A stretch of 64,000 bases of DNA from Bacteroidota bacterium (GTDB lineage Bacteria; Bacteroidota; Bacteroidia; UBA4408): positions 1,600,001-1,664,000 of the forward strand of contig JADKHO010000001.1 in assembly GCA_016721765.1 (NCBI GenBank), in the 5' to 3' direction. The notes beneath the pieces are model-generated. The model saw only the letters and a list, made by a program, of their open reading frames with translations, was not told the origin of the DNA and made no database searches. Made by a program: the position numbers and the translations under genes. This document shows positions 9,068 through 18,191 of this stretch, one piece after another (positions within the stretch are counted from its first letter, which is position 1; each line of letters begins with the position of its first letter).

Positions 9068-10273
9068 TTATTTTTTCGTCATCGCCAATGAATCGATTAC
9101 AGCTTTGGTAGTATCAGCACTAATTTTTGCTGTTGCACTGCTGTCTTTTGCAATTTCTTCAATGTAAAGTTCTCCTTGTTTTTCTTTTTGATTTGGTGGA
9201 TTTGTTCCACGTAATGTTTTGATGTAAGAAGCAACAAAGCTAATTTGCGATGGGGATAAATCCTCTTTCCAGGATTTCATTCCTTTTTCCGGAAACCCGT
9301 ATTTTATGGTTTTAAACAAATCATTGATTTTTCCGCCATGGATCCAATAATCATCTGTAAAATTAGGTCCAACTTGTCCTTCTCCAAATTTACCATGACA
9401 GGCAACACAATTGGCAATATAAATTTCTTTTCCTTTCGCTATGCTTTCGTTATCTGTTAGCAATTTCACTGTGTTTTCGTCAACTGATAGTGCAGATTTC
9501 TTTTGGAATTCAGCAATATCTATTGCTGCTTGTGCTACTTCTTTAGTGTATTCTGCTCCTTGTAAATCGCCGGTTTTAAGCACATGGTAATTCACTAAAT
9601 AAATAACCGCAAAAACAATGGTTAAATAAAATCCATATTTCCACCAAGGGGGTAAATTGTTATCTAATTCTTGAATACCATCATAATTGTGATCCAACAA
9701 AACATCGGCTTCTTTTTCGAGTGGAACGGAAGCATTGAGTTTTTCCATGATGGAAGGTTGGTATACTTTAGATTCAACTCTTTTTGCAGCTTCTTCTTTC
9801 TTCATCTCATTTATTCCTAGGAAGCTTCTGATAAAAGAAATAAGAGCTGCAATGATGATAACTTCAAACACAATTACGGTTGCAAGTGTGTAAAACATTC
9901 CGGCACTTAAGCCTCCGTAATTTGTTGGAACATCAGCAACTACAGCTTGTGCAGACACAGAATAAGAGGAAACCAAAAGTAAAGCCAGAATTCCCATTCC
10001 TACTTTGTTCTTTTTTTCTTTCTGTTTATCCAGCATTATTTTGGCAGAACCCTTTACCACGTCCGACAGAATAATAATTATTATCATAAGGAAAATAATA
10101 ACAATCGAAAACACAATAAAAAGGGGATTCGAAAAGCTGGTTGATTCTCCTCCTACCGCAGGTGCAGCTGTTTGTGAAAAAATAGCACTATTTGTTAGTA
10201 GCAATGCTGCTAGCAGCGCGAGTTTTTTAGTCACGTTTGGTTTTTTTAAGTTTGATTTTTTAATATTTTTCAT
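9068..10273 (-). CDS. ccoP: cbb3 oxidase subunit III, CcoP, with one haem c motif
   Basis: 401 residues. The conserved part has the CcoP N-terminal signature (HNYDGIQELDNNLPPWWKYGFYLTIVF) and one cytochrome c domain with CVACH (C289, C292, H293) and a later methionine-containing MKSW segment. Proteobacterial CcoP usually has two haem c sites; only one is present. The N-terminus is unusual: a signal-like hydrophobic stretch (about 17-33), a strong membrane helix (50-68), a second signal-like stretch ending SAQ (about 92-109) and another helix (about 122-145) precede the conserved part. It lies 11 bases after ccoQ and 2 before ccoG. It passes electrons to the catalytic CcoN part. Confidence 0.93.
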   Translation of the reverse strand: MKNIKKSNLKKPNVTKKLALLAALLLTNSAIFSQTAAPAVGGESTSFSNPLFIVFSIVIIFLMIIIIILSDVVKGSAKIMLDKQKEKKNKVGMGILALLLVSSYSVSAQAVVADVPTNYGGLSAGMFYTLATVIVFEVIIIAALISFIRSFLGINEMKKEEAAKRVESKVYQPSIMEKLNASVPLEKEADVLLDHNYDGIQELDNNLPPWWKYGFYLTIVFAVIYLVNYHVLKTGDLQGAEYTKEVAQAAIDIAEFQKKSALSVDENTVKLLTDNESIAKGKEIYIANCVACHGKFGEGQVGPNFTDDYWIHGGKINDLFKTIKYGFPEKGMKSWKEDLSPSQISFVASYIKTLRGTNPPNQKEKQGELYIEEIAKDSSATAKISADTTKAVIDSLAMTKK

Positions 10274-10284
10274 ATAAATTGCAT

Positions 10285-10467
10285 TTATAGTGAAGGGGTT
10301 GAATCTGTTTTGTCAAAAGGAATATTCTCGAATGTTGTAATTTGATGCTTAGGCATTCGGAATACTAGCACTGCAAGTACAACAAAGAAGATAAAAAATA
10401 TAATCAACGATATCATTGGAAATATTTCTACTCCTGCGATGGATTGGAGATAATTGATAAATTTCAT
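10285..10467 (-). CDS. ccoQ: cbb3 oxidase subunit CcoQ-like small membrane protein
   Basis: 60 residues with one membrane helix (about 16-36), followed by a short cytoplasmic tail with FRMPKHQITTFENIPFD. Size, single helix and position between ccoNO and ccoP fit CcoQ, a small stabilising subunit. The start ATG overlaps the end of ccoNO by 4 bases, indicating translational coupling. CcoQ proteins conserve little sequence, so the name depends largely on position. Confidence 0.8.
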   Translation of the reverse strand: MKFINYLQSIAGVEIFPMISLIIFFIFFVVLAVLVFRMPKHQITTFENIPFDKTDSTPSL

Positions 10468-12596
10468 TTTGCGTTTGTTGGAGTTATGGGTTGTGCTTTA
10501 ATATCCTTTCCGATGCGTTGCAAATAAGCAATCATTGCAACTATTTCCTTGTTAGGAAGTGTTTCGATTTTGTCTTTTTTCAAACCCTCCACGATGCTAT
10601 TTTCCTGATTAATTAAATCTTGGTTGGCAATCTTATCATAACCATTTGCATAGGGAACCCCTAGCGTTATCATGGCTCTAATTTTTGCACCTGTTGTACT
10701 CGTATCTAATTCATTATCCAGCATCCATTCATAGCTTGGCATAATCGATTGTTGCTCCATTGATCTCGGATCCAGCATGTGGTTATAATGCCATGAGTCT
10801 GGATATTTTCCGCCAATGCGCGCCAAATCCGGACCGGTTCGTTTTGAACCCCATTGGAACGGATGATCATACACAAATTCACCTGCTTTTGAATACTCAC
10901 CGTAGCGTGCTGTTTCTGAACGGAAGGGGCGTACCATTTGAGAGTGACAGGTATAACATCCTTCCCGAATATAAATGTCCCTTCCCTGTAATTCTAAGGG
11001 TGTATAGGGTTTCACACTAGAAATAGTAGGGATATTGGACTGAACCAAAAATGTAGGTACCATTTCAATTACACCGCCTATAACCACTACAATTAAACTC
11101 ACCAAAAGCATTTGAATAGGCTTACGTTCGATGATGCGGTGCCAGTGATCACTACTGTGTTTGGTGTATACTTTCTCCAAAGCCGGAGCTTCTGCTTCTT
11201 CATTAGCGAGGAATGAACCTGCTTTAATAGTCTTAATTAAGTTGTAAACCATAATTATCGCTCCAAGCAAATACAACGTACCTCCAATTGAACGCATGAT
11301 GTAGAATGGTTTCATGTAAGTAACCGTTTCTAAAAACTGGTATTGCAATTGACCTTCCGGAGTAAATTGTTTCCACATTTTACTTTGTTCAAATCCGGCC
11401 CAATACATAGGCACTGCATAAAATACTATACCTAAGGTTCCAATCCAGAAATGCCAGTTTGCCATTTTCTTAGAAAACAATTCTGTTCTAAACATTTTGG
11501 GGATGAGCCAATATAAAATTCCGAAAGTGAGGAATCCATTCCATCCTAAGGCGCCAACGTGAACGTGCGCTACTATCCAATCGGTAAAATGCGCAATTGC
11601 GTTAACACTTTTCAACGATAGCATTGGACCTTCAAAGGTTGCCATACCGTAAGCAGTTACAGCTACTACCATAAATTTCAACACTACATCCTCACGTACT
11701 TTATCCCATGCACCGCGCAAGGTGAGCAATCCGTTTATCATACCTCCCCACGATGGAGCAATTAACATTACCGAAAATGCAACTCCTAAAGATTGCGCCC
11801 AATCCGGTAAAGCCGTATACAGTAAGTGGTGTGGCCCGGCCCAGATGTATAAAAAGATAAGTGCCCAAAAGTGAATGATAGAAAGTCGATAAGAATAAAC
11901 AGGTCGTTGAGCAACTTTGGGAATAAAGTAATACATCAAACCTAAATAAGGAGTAGTTAAAAAGAATGCAACCGCATTGTGTCCATACCACCATTGTACC
12001 AGGGCATCCTGAACACCCGCATACCAACTGTAACTTTTTAAGAAAGAAATTGGAAGTTCAAAAGAGTTAACAATGTGCAACATGGCTACCGTTACAAAGG
12101 TGGCGATGTAAAACCAAATGGCCACGTATAAATGGCGCTCTCTACGTTTGATAATGGTTCCAAACATATTCCAACCAAAGACTACCCATATTAAAGCAAT
12201 GGCAATATCAATAGGCCACTCTAATTCGGCATATTCTTTTCCGGTTGTAATTCCGAACGGAAGCGTAAGCGCTGCCGAAACAATAATTAATTGCCATCCC
12301 CAAAAGTGAATTTTGCTTAGCGCATCGCTAAACATCCTCGCTTTGCACAAGCGTTGGAGCGAATAATACACCCCCATAAAAATGCCGTTTCCAACAAATG
12401 CAAAAATTACAGCATTCGTGTGCAAGGGCCGTAATCGCCCAAAGGAAGTGTAGGGTATTCCTAAATTTAAGGAAGGATATGCCAATGCGAAGGCTATCCA
12501 AAGCCCGGCCAGCATGCCAACAAGCGCCCATAGCATGGTGGCATACGCAAACATTTTTACAATTTTGTTGTCGTATGAAAACTTTTCTAGTTGCAT
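10464..12596 (-). CDS. ccoNO: cbb3 oxidase fused catalytic and cytochrome c subunits CcoN-CcoO
   Basis: 710 residues combining subunit I (CcoN, about 1-470) and subunit II (CcoO, about 490-710). The CcoN part has many membrane helices and the histidine-bearing segments expected for haem b and the haem b3-CuB centre, including YGHNAVAFFLT, GPHHLLYT and AHVHVGALGWNG. The CcoO part has the haem c motif CYTCHSQMVRPF (C547, C550, H551) after a membrane anchor. The fusion of N and O is characteristic of Bacteroidota. The complex reduces oxygen to water at high affinity in the inner membrane. The gene starts 3 bases after ccoS and overlaps ccoQ by 4 bases. Confidence 0.95.
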   Translation of the reverse strand: MQLEKFSYDNKIVKMFAYATMLWALVGMLAGLWIAFALAYPSLNLGIPYTSFGRLRPLHTNAVIFAFVGNGIFMGVYYSLQRLCKARMFSDALSKIHFWGWQLIIVSAALTLPFGITTGKEYAELEWPIDIAIALIWVVFGWNMFGTIIKRRERHLYVAIWFYIATFVTVAMLHIVNSFELPISFLKSYSWYAGVQDALVQWWYGHNAVAFFLTTPYLGLMYYFIPKVAQRPVYSYRLSIIHFWALIFLYIWAGPHHLLYTALPDWAQSLGVAFSVMLIAPSWGGMINGLLTLRGAWDKVREDVVLKFMVVAVTAYGMATFEGPMLSLKSVNAIAHFTDWIVAHVHVGALGWNGFLTFGILYWLIPKMFRTELFSKKMANWHFWIGTLGIVFYAVPMYWAGFEQSKMWKQFTPEGQLQYQFLETVTYMKPFYIMRSIGGTLYLLGAIIMVYNLIKTIKAGSFLANEEAEAPALEKVYTKHSSDHWHRIIERKPIQMLLVSLIVVVIGGVIEMVPTFLVQSNIPTISSVKPYTPLELQGRDIYIREGCYTCHSQMVRPFRSETARYGEYSKAGEFVYDHPFQWGSKRTGPDLARIGGKYPDSWHYNHMLDPRSMEQQSIMPSYEWMLDNELDTSTTGAKIRAMITLGVPYANGYDKIANQDLINQENSIVEGLKKDKIETLPNKEIVAMIAYLQRIGKDIKAQPITPTNAK

Positions 12597-12599
12597 AGT

Positions 12600-12830
12600 C
12601 TAATTCTGTTTTTTTACTATTGGTTTGTTTGTATTCACTTTTTTTATTTCAAAGGTACTTCTAATTTCAGGTGCGTCTTTTTTTTGTGCAATTCCATTTT
12701 CAAATAACATGCGAATGGCTGGCGTATAATCATCTTCAAATTGACCATCTTTCACCGACCAAATGAAGGCAATCAAAAAGCCCACTGCTACTACTAGACT
12801 GGCTCCAATAAGTATAAAGATTGCGCTCAT
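12600..12830 (-). CDS. ccoS: cbb3 oxidase maturation protein CcoS
   Basis: 76 residues, one N-terminal helix, then the family-type WSVKDGQFEDDYTPA segment. CcoS is needed to insert cofactors into the cbb3 oxidase. It is the first gene after a 97-base gap that holds tandem TGAY-N4-RTCA boxes and a TAATTTTG -7 element, so it begins the ccoS-NO-Q-P-G-H transcript. The tail is longer and more lysine-rich than in proteobacterial CcoS. Confidence 0.9.
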   Translation of the reverse strand: MSAIFILIGASLVVAVGFLIAFIWSVKDGQFEDDYTPAIRMLFENGIAQKKDAPEIRSTFEIKKVNTNKPIVKKQN

Positions 12831-12851
12831 TTTTGGTGTTTATTTAGGTTT

Positions 12852-12916
12852 CAAAATTACTTTGACTGATAAAGCGGATGAATGATGCTAATCAGATAAA
12901 ATGATGACTTTAATCA
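12852..12916 (-). promoter_or_regulatory. ccoS promoter: tandem TGAY-N4-RTCA boxes plus -7 element
   Basis: On the minus strand the proximal box is at 12883-12894 (TGATGCTAATCA in plus orientation) and the distal box at 12905-12916 (TGACTTTAATCA), 22 bp apart. The -7 element TAATTTTG is at 12852-12859 and the ccoS start at 12830. The proximal centre is 36.5 bp from the 3' end of the -7 element, which would put it near -41, where Crp/Fnr activators of class II bind. Confidence 0.85.
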
Positions 12917-12927
12917 TGCGTTCATTT

Positions 12928-15330
12928 TTAAATTAAATTTCTTCGTTTCGCAATCAAACTACTTAAACCAACTGTAAAAAGGAGTATGGAAAGTGAACTG
13001 GCAGGCATCAGAATGGCTGCAATCATGGGAGATAAAGTACCTTGAACGGCAAAACCTATCCCAACAATATTATAGAGTATTGATAATACAAAACTTCCAA
13101 GAATGATGTTTTTACCGGTTTTTGCAAAATCGAGCAATTTCTTTAAAAGCTTAAATTCGCTTCCTGCCAGCACAGCATCGCAGGCTGGAGAAAAATTATT
13201 GATGCTGTCGCTAACCGCAATTCCTATATCGCTCTTCTTTAATGCTCCTGCATCATTTAACCCATCACCAAGCATTAACACTTTTTTGTTTTTGGCTTGC
13301 AATGTGGCTATATAGTTGAGTTTTTCTGCCGGCGACTGGTGGAACAATAATTCTGCATTTTCTCCCAGTACACTCCTCAAGTAATTTTTTTCCGAATCAT
13401 TATCGCCTGATAAAAGCGAAACTGTATAATCCTTTTTTAGCTGTTGAACGAGTGTTTCAAATCCTGCTCTGTAGTTGTTTTTTAATACAAAAGATCCTTT
13501 CTCAGATCCATTTATTTCTACATAAACTTTACTCCCATTTTCAGCTTTAACTAGTCGGTTTAAAATGTATTGTGCAGCGCCTAAGCGGATTTGAATTCCA
13601 AGAATGCTGCCTTCAATCCCTTGACCTATTTTTTCAGCAAAAGATTCACATTGCAACAATTGATGTTGAGGGTAAAAATTATAAATATGCTTGCTTAAAG
13701 GATGGGAGGATTGTGCTGCGAGTGTGCGAATCAATTGTTGTTCAAAGTCACTGAGTGCTTCTCCATCAAAAATTAATTTGGCATTTTCATTTTGTGTAAG
13801 GGTTCCGGTTTTGTCAAACACAATATGAGTAACACTTGCCATAGATTCAATCACTGTGGCATTTTTAATAAAGAGTTTGTTTTTTGAGAATATCCGAATG
13901 ATATTTCCATTTGTAAATGTGGCCGAAAGCAGCAGGGAGCATGGGCATGCAACAATTAAAACGGCCGTTAAAGCATTTAATAGTTTGGAACTGTCTACAA
14001 TCCCCCAATAAACTCCTGCCATTGTTGCTATTGAAAACAAAAGAATGGTGAAATGCCTGCTCAGTTTATGTATGAATGAAGTTTCTTTTTCATCACTTTG
14101 TGAGAAAGCGTCATTATTCCACAATTGAGTAAGGTAACTTTGTGAAACTTCTTTCACTACTTCCATCTCAATGGCACCACCAATTTGTTTTCCACCGGCG
14201 TATACAATTTCGCCAATTCCTTTCTCCACTGGAAGCGATTCGCCTGTAACAAAACTATAGTCAATATTGGCCTTTCCATAAAATAAAATCGAATCAGCCG
14301 GGATTAATTCATTGTTTCGAATCACAATTCGATCTCCAACTTTTAACTTCGATACAGGGATGTTTTCCTCGTTGTTGTCTTTTTTTACAGCAACAGCAAC
14401 CGGAAAATAGGATTTGTAATCGCGTTCAAAGGAAATAGAATTGTAAACCCTATCTTGAAACATGCGCCCGGCAAGCATAAAGAACACAATACCCGACATC
14501 GAGTCGAGATATCCGGAACCACTCGATGTCAGTATCTCATACACACTGCGCCCAAAGGTTATTACAATAGCAAGTACAATAGGCGCATCAATGTTCAAGA
14601 ATTTTTGCTTGAGCCCTTTCCAAGCTGAGATATAAAACTCAGATGCACTATAAAAGAAAACAGGTAGGGATAAGGCAAGGATGAGAAAGGAAAATAATTC
14701 GCGCATTCCTTTTTCATAATAAATCCCGGAGGAAAAATATTCCGGAAAGCTTAGCATCATAATGTTTCCGAAACAAAAGCCCGCAATTCCTAACTTAAAT
14801 AGGCGACCCTTGGTGGTTGTTTTTACCACTTTTTCGTCCATATCACTTAAGTTTATGTGTGGCTCATAACCAATAGCGGTAAGTAATTCGGCAACATCTC
14901 TTAACTTACATTTTGTTTCGTTGTACACAACTGTGATTTCTTTTTTAGGAAAATCAACAGACGAGCCAATAATTTCGGGATTCAGTTTGTGTAAGTTTTC
15001 TAAGAGCCAAATGCAGGAACTGCAGTGCATTTGTGGAAGATAAAATGTTACCCGTGTTTGCTTGCCATCGGTAAACTGAATTAACTTGGCAAATACTTGT
15101 GCATCTTCCAAAAATGAAAATTTATTTGCACGAACTTTTGTCTTTTGGGTAATGCCCGGATTTTGAGACAAATCGTAATAGGTGCATAAATCGTTCTTGT
15201 TTAAAATCTCATATACCATTTTGCAACCTGAGCAACAAAATGCTTTTTCTGCAATATGAATAGAAGTATCGTTGCAGTTTTCACCACAATGATAACAGGA
15301 AAGCTTCAGTGAATTTTTTACTTGTTCCAT
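12928..15330 (-). CDS. ccoI: Copper-translocating P1B-type ATPase CcoI/FixI
   Basis: 800 residues. The N-terminus has cysteine-rich CYHCGENC and FCCSGCK motifs, then a heavy-metal-associated domain with MHCSSC. The ion-path motif CPC (C462, C464), the phosphorylated aspartate in DKTGT (D506) and the hinge GDGLND are all visible, with about eight membrane helices. CcoI supplies copper for the CuB site of the cbb3 oxidase. It lies 87 bases downstream of the DUF2892 gene and 97 bases upstream of ccoS; the second gap has its own promoter. CopA-type copper export is the alternative, but the duplicated N-terminal metal motifs and the neighbours favour CcoI. Confidence 0.93.
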   Translation of the reverse strand: MEQVKNSLKLSCYHCGENCNDTSIHIAEKAFCCSGCKMVYEILNKNDLCTYYDLSQNPGITQKTKVRANKFSFLEDAQVFAKLIQFTDGKQTRVTFYLPQMHCSSCIWLLENLHKLNPEIIGSSVDFPKKEITVVYNETKCKLRDVAELLTAIGYEPHINLSDMDEKVVKTTTKGRLFKLGIAGFCFGNIMMLSFPEYFSSGIYYEKGMRELFSFLILALSLPVFFYSASEFYISAWKGLKQKFLNIDAPIVLAIVITFGRSVYEILTSSGSGYLDSMSGIVFFMLAGRMFQDRVYNSISFERDYKSYFPVAVAVKKDNNEENIPVSKLKVGDRIVIRNNELIPADSILFYGKANIDYSFVTGESLPVEKGIGEIVYAGGKQIGGAIEMEVVKEVSQSYLTQLWNNDAFSQSDEKETSFIHKLSRHFTILLFSIATMAGVYWGIVDSSKLLNALTAVLIVACPCSLLLSATFTNGNIIRIFSKNKLFIKNATVIESMASVTHIVFDKTGTLTQNENAKLIFDGEALSDFEQQLIRTLAAQSSHPLSKHIYNFYPQHQLLQCESFAEKIGQGIEGSILGIQIRLGAAQYILNRLVKAENGSKVYVEINGSEKGSFVLKNNYRAGFETLVQQLKKDYTVSLLSGDNDSEKNYLRSVLGENAELLFHQSPAEKLNYIATLQAKNKKVLMLGDGLNDAGALKKSDIGIAVSDSINNFSPACDAVLAGSEFKLLKKLLDFAKTGKNIILGSFVLSILYNIVGIGFAVQGTLSPMIAAILMPASSLSILLFTVGLSSLIAKRRNLI

Positions 15331-15344
15331 TTAGGGGGAATAAT

Positions 15345-15406
15345 AAAAGCGCCGACTCAACATGAAATTAAACCACCCCTTTCGAATGCTGAGCCTAAGC
15401 GCTTTT
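15345..15406 (-). terminator. Possible attenuator hairpin between the DUF2892 gene and ccoI
   Basis: Arms 15345-15352 (AAAAGCGC) and 15399-15406 (GCGCTTTT) are exact reverse complements, extended by CTCA (15356-15359) and TGAG (15390-15393). On the minus strand the stem is followed by a T-rich stretch. It could partly terminate transcripts from the DUF2892 promoter before ccoI. The long loop makes it weak. Confidence 0.3.
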
Positions 15407-15417
15407 TTTCTTTATGA

Positions 15418-15618
15418 TTAAAGAACTTTTTTTTGTTCTCCGTGATTTGATCTGAACCCAAAAAAGGCATAAATTGGACACCAATTAATCACAGCTGTGA
15501 TTGGAAAAATAAAGCCTAATAAGCCCCACCAACTTCCGTATTCGACGCCTGCTAGCACAATGATAAGCCCCAAAAATATGCGTACAATTTTATCTGTATT
15601 TCCTAAATTTTCTCTCAT
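15418..15618 (-). CDS. DUF2892 (YgaP-type) small membrane protein
   Basis: 66 residues beginning MRENLGNTDKIVRIFLG, with two hydrophobic segments (about 12-27 and 29-47) and the family end pattern FPITAVINWCPIYAFFG. DUF2892 domains are also found as the membrane tail of rhodanese proteins such as YgaP; here no rhodanese domain is present. Function is not established. It is the first gene of a probable DUF2892-ccoI transcript and carries the tandem-box promoter, which ties it to the oxidase regulon. Confidence 0.85.
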   Translation of the reverse strand: MRENLGNTDKIVRIFLGLIIVLAGVEYGSWWGLLGFIFPITAVINWCPIYAFFGFRSNHGEQKKVL

Positions 15619-15949
15619 GTTAATATGTGGTTTATGGAAGAATCATTTTTTGTTTAACGGCTCAAAATTACAGGCGTAAAAAGGGAAATTTCATGACCGC
15701 TATCACGAATTGAACTGACCTTTGTCAGGATTTTTTACTACCTCCTTTTTTTTCTCAAAATTGTTTGTACAGGGTTTACAATAAATGGGAAGTACAATGC
15801 CATTGAGTTAGCGAATTATGCAGAATTAAATGATTGGGATTGAAGTTAAAGGAATGGGGTATAAATTTTTTGGAATATAGTTTAGCACGCGTTCTATTTC
15901 AGCAATCCCGATTTTAAGTCCATTGTTTAATATTTTTTAGTTTTGTTTA
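15619..15949. other. 331-base divergent intergenic region
   Basis: Holds the tandem-box promoter for the DUF2892 gene in its left half (15663-15727). The right half (about 15730-15949) should contain the promoter for the DUF1801 gene; a TAGTTTTG match at 15938-15945 is too close to the ATG to be convincing. No RNA gene or small ORF is seen. Confidence 0.6.
15663..15727 (-). promoter_or_regulatory. DUF2892/ccoI promoter: tandem TGAY-N4-RTCA boxes plus -7 element
   Basis: Boxes at 15694-15705 (TGACCGCTATCA) and 15716-15727 (TGACCTTTGTCA, inside a longer CTGAC-N4-GTCAG palindrome), 22 bp apart. The minus-strand -7 element TAATTTTG is at 15663-15670, again 36.5 bp from the proximal box centre. 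The leader to the ATG at 15618 is about 40 bases. Confidence 0.83.
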
Positions 15950-16312
15950 ATGAGTGAAATAGACACCTTTTATTTAAAACAAGAGGAACCCGTTCAAAGT
16001 TGCATGTTAGCTTTAAGGGAAATCGTTTTATCGCTCGACAATAATATTCAAGCTCAGTGGAAATACGGAATGCCTTTCTTCTGTTACAAGGATAAAATGC
16101 TCTGCTATATTTGGCTGCATAAAAAGCTTAAAATGCCTTATTTGGGAGTTGTGGAAGGGAAGCACATTAACCATCCCGAATTAAAAATAGAAAATAGATC
16201 ACGCATGAAAATTCTATTGGTAAATCCCAATACTGATATACCCATTCAAGCAATCAGGGAAATATTAATGGAAGCAATTTCGCTCACCAAAATAAAGTTA
16301 AAAGCGAAGTAG
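15950..16312 (+). CDS. DUF1801 domain protein
   Basis: 120-residue soluble protein with the features of DUF1801 proteins (YdhG type): an N-terminal IDTFYLKQEEPVQSCMLALREIVL helix, a central WKYGMPFFCYKDKMLCYIWLH core and a GVVEGKHINHPELK segment. The fold resembles frataxin-like iron-chaperone candidates in some members, but the biochemical role is not settled. Transcribed toward the DnaJ gene, with 41 bases between the stops. No link to the oxidase regulon is visible beyond location. Confidence 0.8.
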   Translation: MSEIDTFYLKQEEPVQSCMLALREIVLSLDNNIQAQWKYGMPFFCYKDKMLCYIWLHKKLKMPYLGVVEGKHINHPELKIENRSRMKILLVNPNTDIPIQAIREILMEAISLTKIKLKAK

Positions 16313-16353
16313 AAAAGAGTTGTGTAGTAGCACTGATAAGTGATTCAATAAGA

Positions 16354-17295
16354 TTAAACCAAATTCACTTTTCGCACTTCCTCCAATTCTTGGAGTAAGG
16401 CGATTTCTTTTTCACTCAAATTTTTGGGTAACAATGCATTCACTTTTAAATACAGGTTTCCAAATTCATTTGCCTTACCAAATAAAGGCATACCCAGCCC
16501 TTTTAAGCGCAGTGTTTTACCGTTTTCGGTTTCCTTGGGTATGTCAATTTTCATGCTTCCTTTTAAGGTACGAACAATTGCTTTTCCACCGAGTAATAAT
16601 GTATACAGGTTTACAAAAGTTTCGGCATATAAATCACTGTCTTTGATTTTGAAATGAGGATGTTCAGGGATGTGTAGGGTTATTATAATATCGCCATCCG
16701 CTGCGCCATTTCTGCCTTTTCCTCCTTTTCCTTTCATACGAAGCGTTTGTGCATCGCGCACGCCAGGCTTTATTTTTATTTCAAAAACACTTGAGTTAAG
16801 CTGTAATTGTCGGGTTGTACCCAGATAAGCTTCTTCGAGCGAAAGTGTTGATTCTGCAGCATAATCTTCGCCTTTCACAGGCCTGTTTCCGCTGCGACTT
16901 CCATACGCCCTACCCCCAAATACCGATTCAAAAAAATCCGAAAAATCAGTTTGACTAGCATGGCTATCCTGAAAATCTTGGTTTCCCGAATAACCATATG
17001 AATTTGAATCGCCATGTGTTTGCCATTTGCTCCAATCAAATCCTTCTTTGCCATTTCTACTTTGAGCCTGCTTGTTCCAATACTCTCCAAGTTCATCGTA
17101 TTTCTTTCTTTTTTCTGGATCGCTCAATACTTCATTTGCCTCATTGGCTTCCTTGAATTTTTCTTCAGCCGCTTTATTTCCGGGATTTTTATCGGGATGG
17201 AATTTTACTGCAAGCTTGCGAAATGCCTTCTTTATTTCATCGGCTTTAGCGCTTTTTGAAACACCCAAAATTTTATAGTAATCCTTATACTCCAT
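16354..17295 (-). CDS. CbpA-type DnaJ co-chaperone
   Basis: 313 residues. The N-terminal J domain (about 4-70) has the HPD motif (H33-P34-D35) that stimulates DnaK. A Gly/Ser/Asn-rich linker (about 75-125) follows, then the two DnaJ C-terminal substrate-binding domains (about 145-305). There is no CxxCxGxG zinc finger, so it is the CbpA subtype rather than DnaJ proper. It follows the universal stress gene by 12 bases and is the last gene of the RIC-USP-CbpA run driven by a tandem-box promoter. Role: stress or starvation chaperone under low oxygen, inferred from context. Confidence 0.88.
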   Translation of the reverse strand: MEYKDYYKILGVSKSAKADEIKKAFRKLAVKFHPDKNPGNKAAEEKFKEANEANEVLSDPEKRKKYDELGEYWNKQAQSRNGKEGFDWSKWQTHGDSNSYGYSGNQDFQDSHASQTDFSDFFESVFGGRAYGSRSGNRPVKGEDYAAESTLSLEEAYLGTTRQLQLNSSVFEIKIKPGVRDAQTLRMKGKGGKGRNGAADGDIIITLHIPEHPHFKIKDSDLYAETFVNLYTLLLGGKAIVRTLKGSMKIDIPKETENGKTLRLKGLGMPLFGKANEFGNLYLKVNALLPKNLSEKEIALLQELEEVRKVNLV

Positions 17296-17307
17296 CCAAT
17301 TTTAAAA

Positions 17308-18135
17308 TTAGTCGTGTAAGGCAAGTATTGGAATATGCGAGTGAAAAGCGAGGTGCTTGGTGACACTCTGGTGAAAAATACCTTTTAAAATATTGTATCG
17401 ATGCGGCACCACAATCAAAATATCCGATTCATGGGTATCCACAAAATCATTCATTTCGGTAGCGATGTCGGCAATTTTTGGTAAAAAATGAAGTGTATGC
17501 ACAACATCACTTAATGCATTTTCTAAGAGCATTCCATTTACTGCTTTTTCAAATCCAATTCCTTCTTCCGGTTTTTCAAGATTCAAAATGTTAAGATTTG
17601 CCTTAAAATCATGAATAAATTTCTTGAGTTGAAGAAGTACATTTTTTGCTATTTCGGATTTGTAATCATAAGCAAAAACAAAATCGCTCATCTTTTTAAA
17701 GCTTGCCTTGGGCGGGATAATCAACACCGGAATGTTTGTTTTTTGAATTACTCCGGTAGTATTACTTCCCATCAAAAATTCACTTAAACGTCCGCTTCCG
17801 CTGATCCCCATTACGATTAGGTCAACATTATTATCCTCACCAGCCCAAATTATTTCTTCTACCGCAAATCCTAATTTAACCCGACAAGTTATTTCATAAC
17901 TACCGACTACTTTTTGTCGTAGCTCACGTGCAAAATTTTCTAAGAGTACCAAATTCTCTCGGTCTAAATCCCATTCAGGCATGGCTATAAACTCATTTGC
18001 GGCAGTAGGGAGTGGAGGATGGTACGCATGAAACAAAAGAATATTGGCTGAAGAAAGCTTTGCCAGTTCAGCACCATAAACCGCAGCTCCCATAGAGGCT
18101 AGGCTAAAGTCGGTTGGAATTAGTATTGTTTTCAT
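17308..18135 (-). CDS. Tandem universal stress protein (UspA family)
   Basis: 275 residues containing two Usp units. The first (1-150) has the family start MKTILIPTDFS and the nucleotide-binding type pattern VMGISGSGRLSEFLMGSNT. The second unit (about 155-275) is more divergent but ends with the Usp-type HQSVTKHLAFHSHIPILALHD. Such proteins bind ATP or act as dimeric stress factors in the cytoplasm. It is 56 bases downstream of the RIC-like gene and 12 bases upstream of the cbpA-like gene. In several bacteria Usp genes belong to anaerobic Crp/Fnr regulons, consistent with the promoter seen here. Confidence 0.88.
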   Translation of the reverse strand: MKTILIPTDFSLASMGAAVYGAELAKLSSANILLFHAYHPPLPTAANEFIAMPEWDLDRENLVLLENFARELRQKVVGSYEITCRVKLGFAVEEIIWAGEDNNVDLIVMGISGSGRLSEFLMGSNTTGVIQKTNIPVLIIPPKASFKKMSDFVFAYDYKSEIAKNVLLQLKKFIHDFKANLNILNLEKPEEGIGFEKAVNGMLLENALSDVVHTLHFLPKIADIATEMNDFVDTHESDILIVVPHRYNILKGIFHQSVTKHLAFHSHIPILALHD

Positions 18136-18191
18136 TGCATGTTTTATTAAAGGTACTCTTTTTTTTCTTGCTGAATCTATTTCCGCAATTT

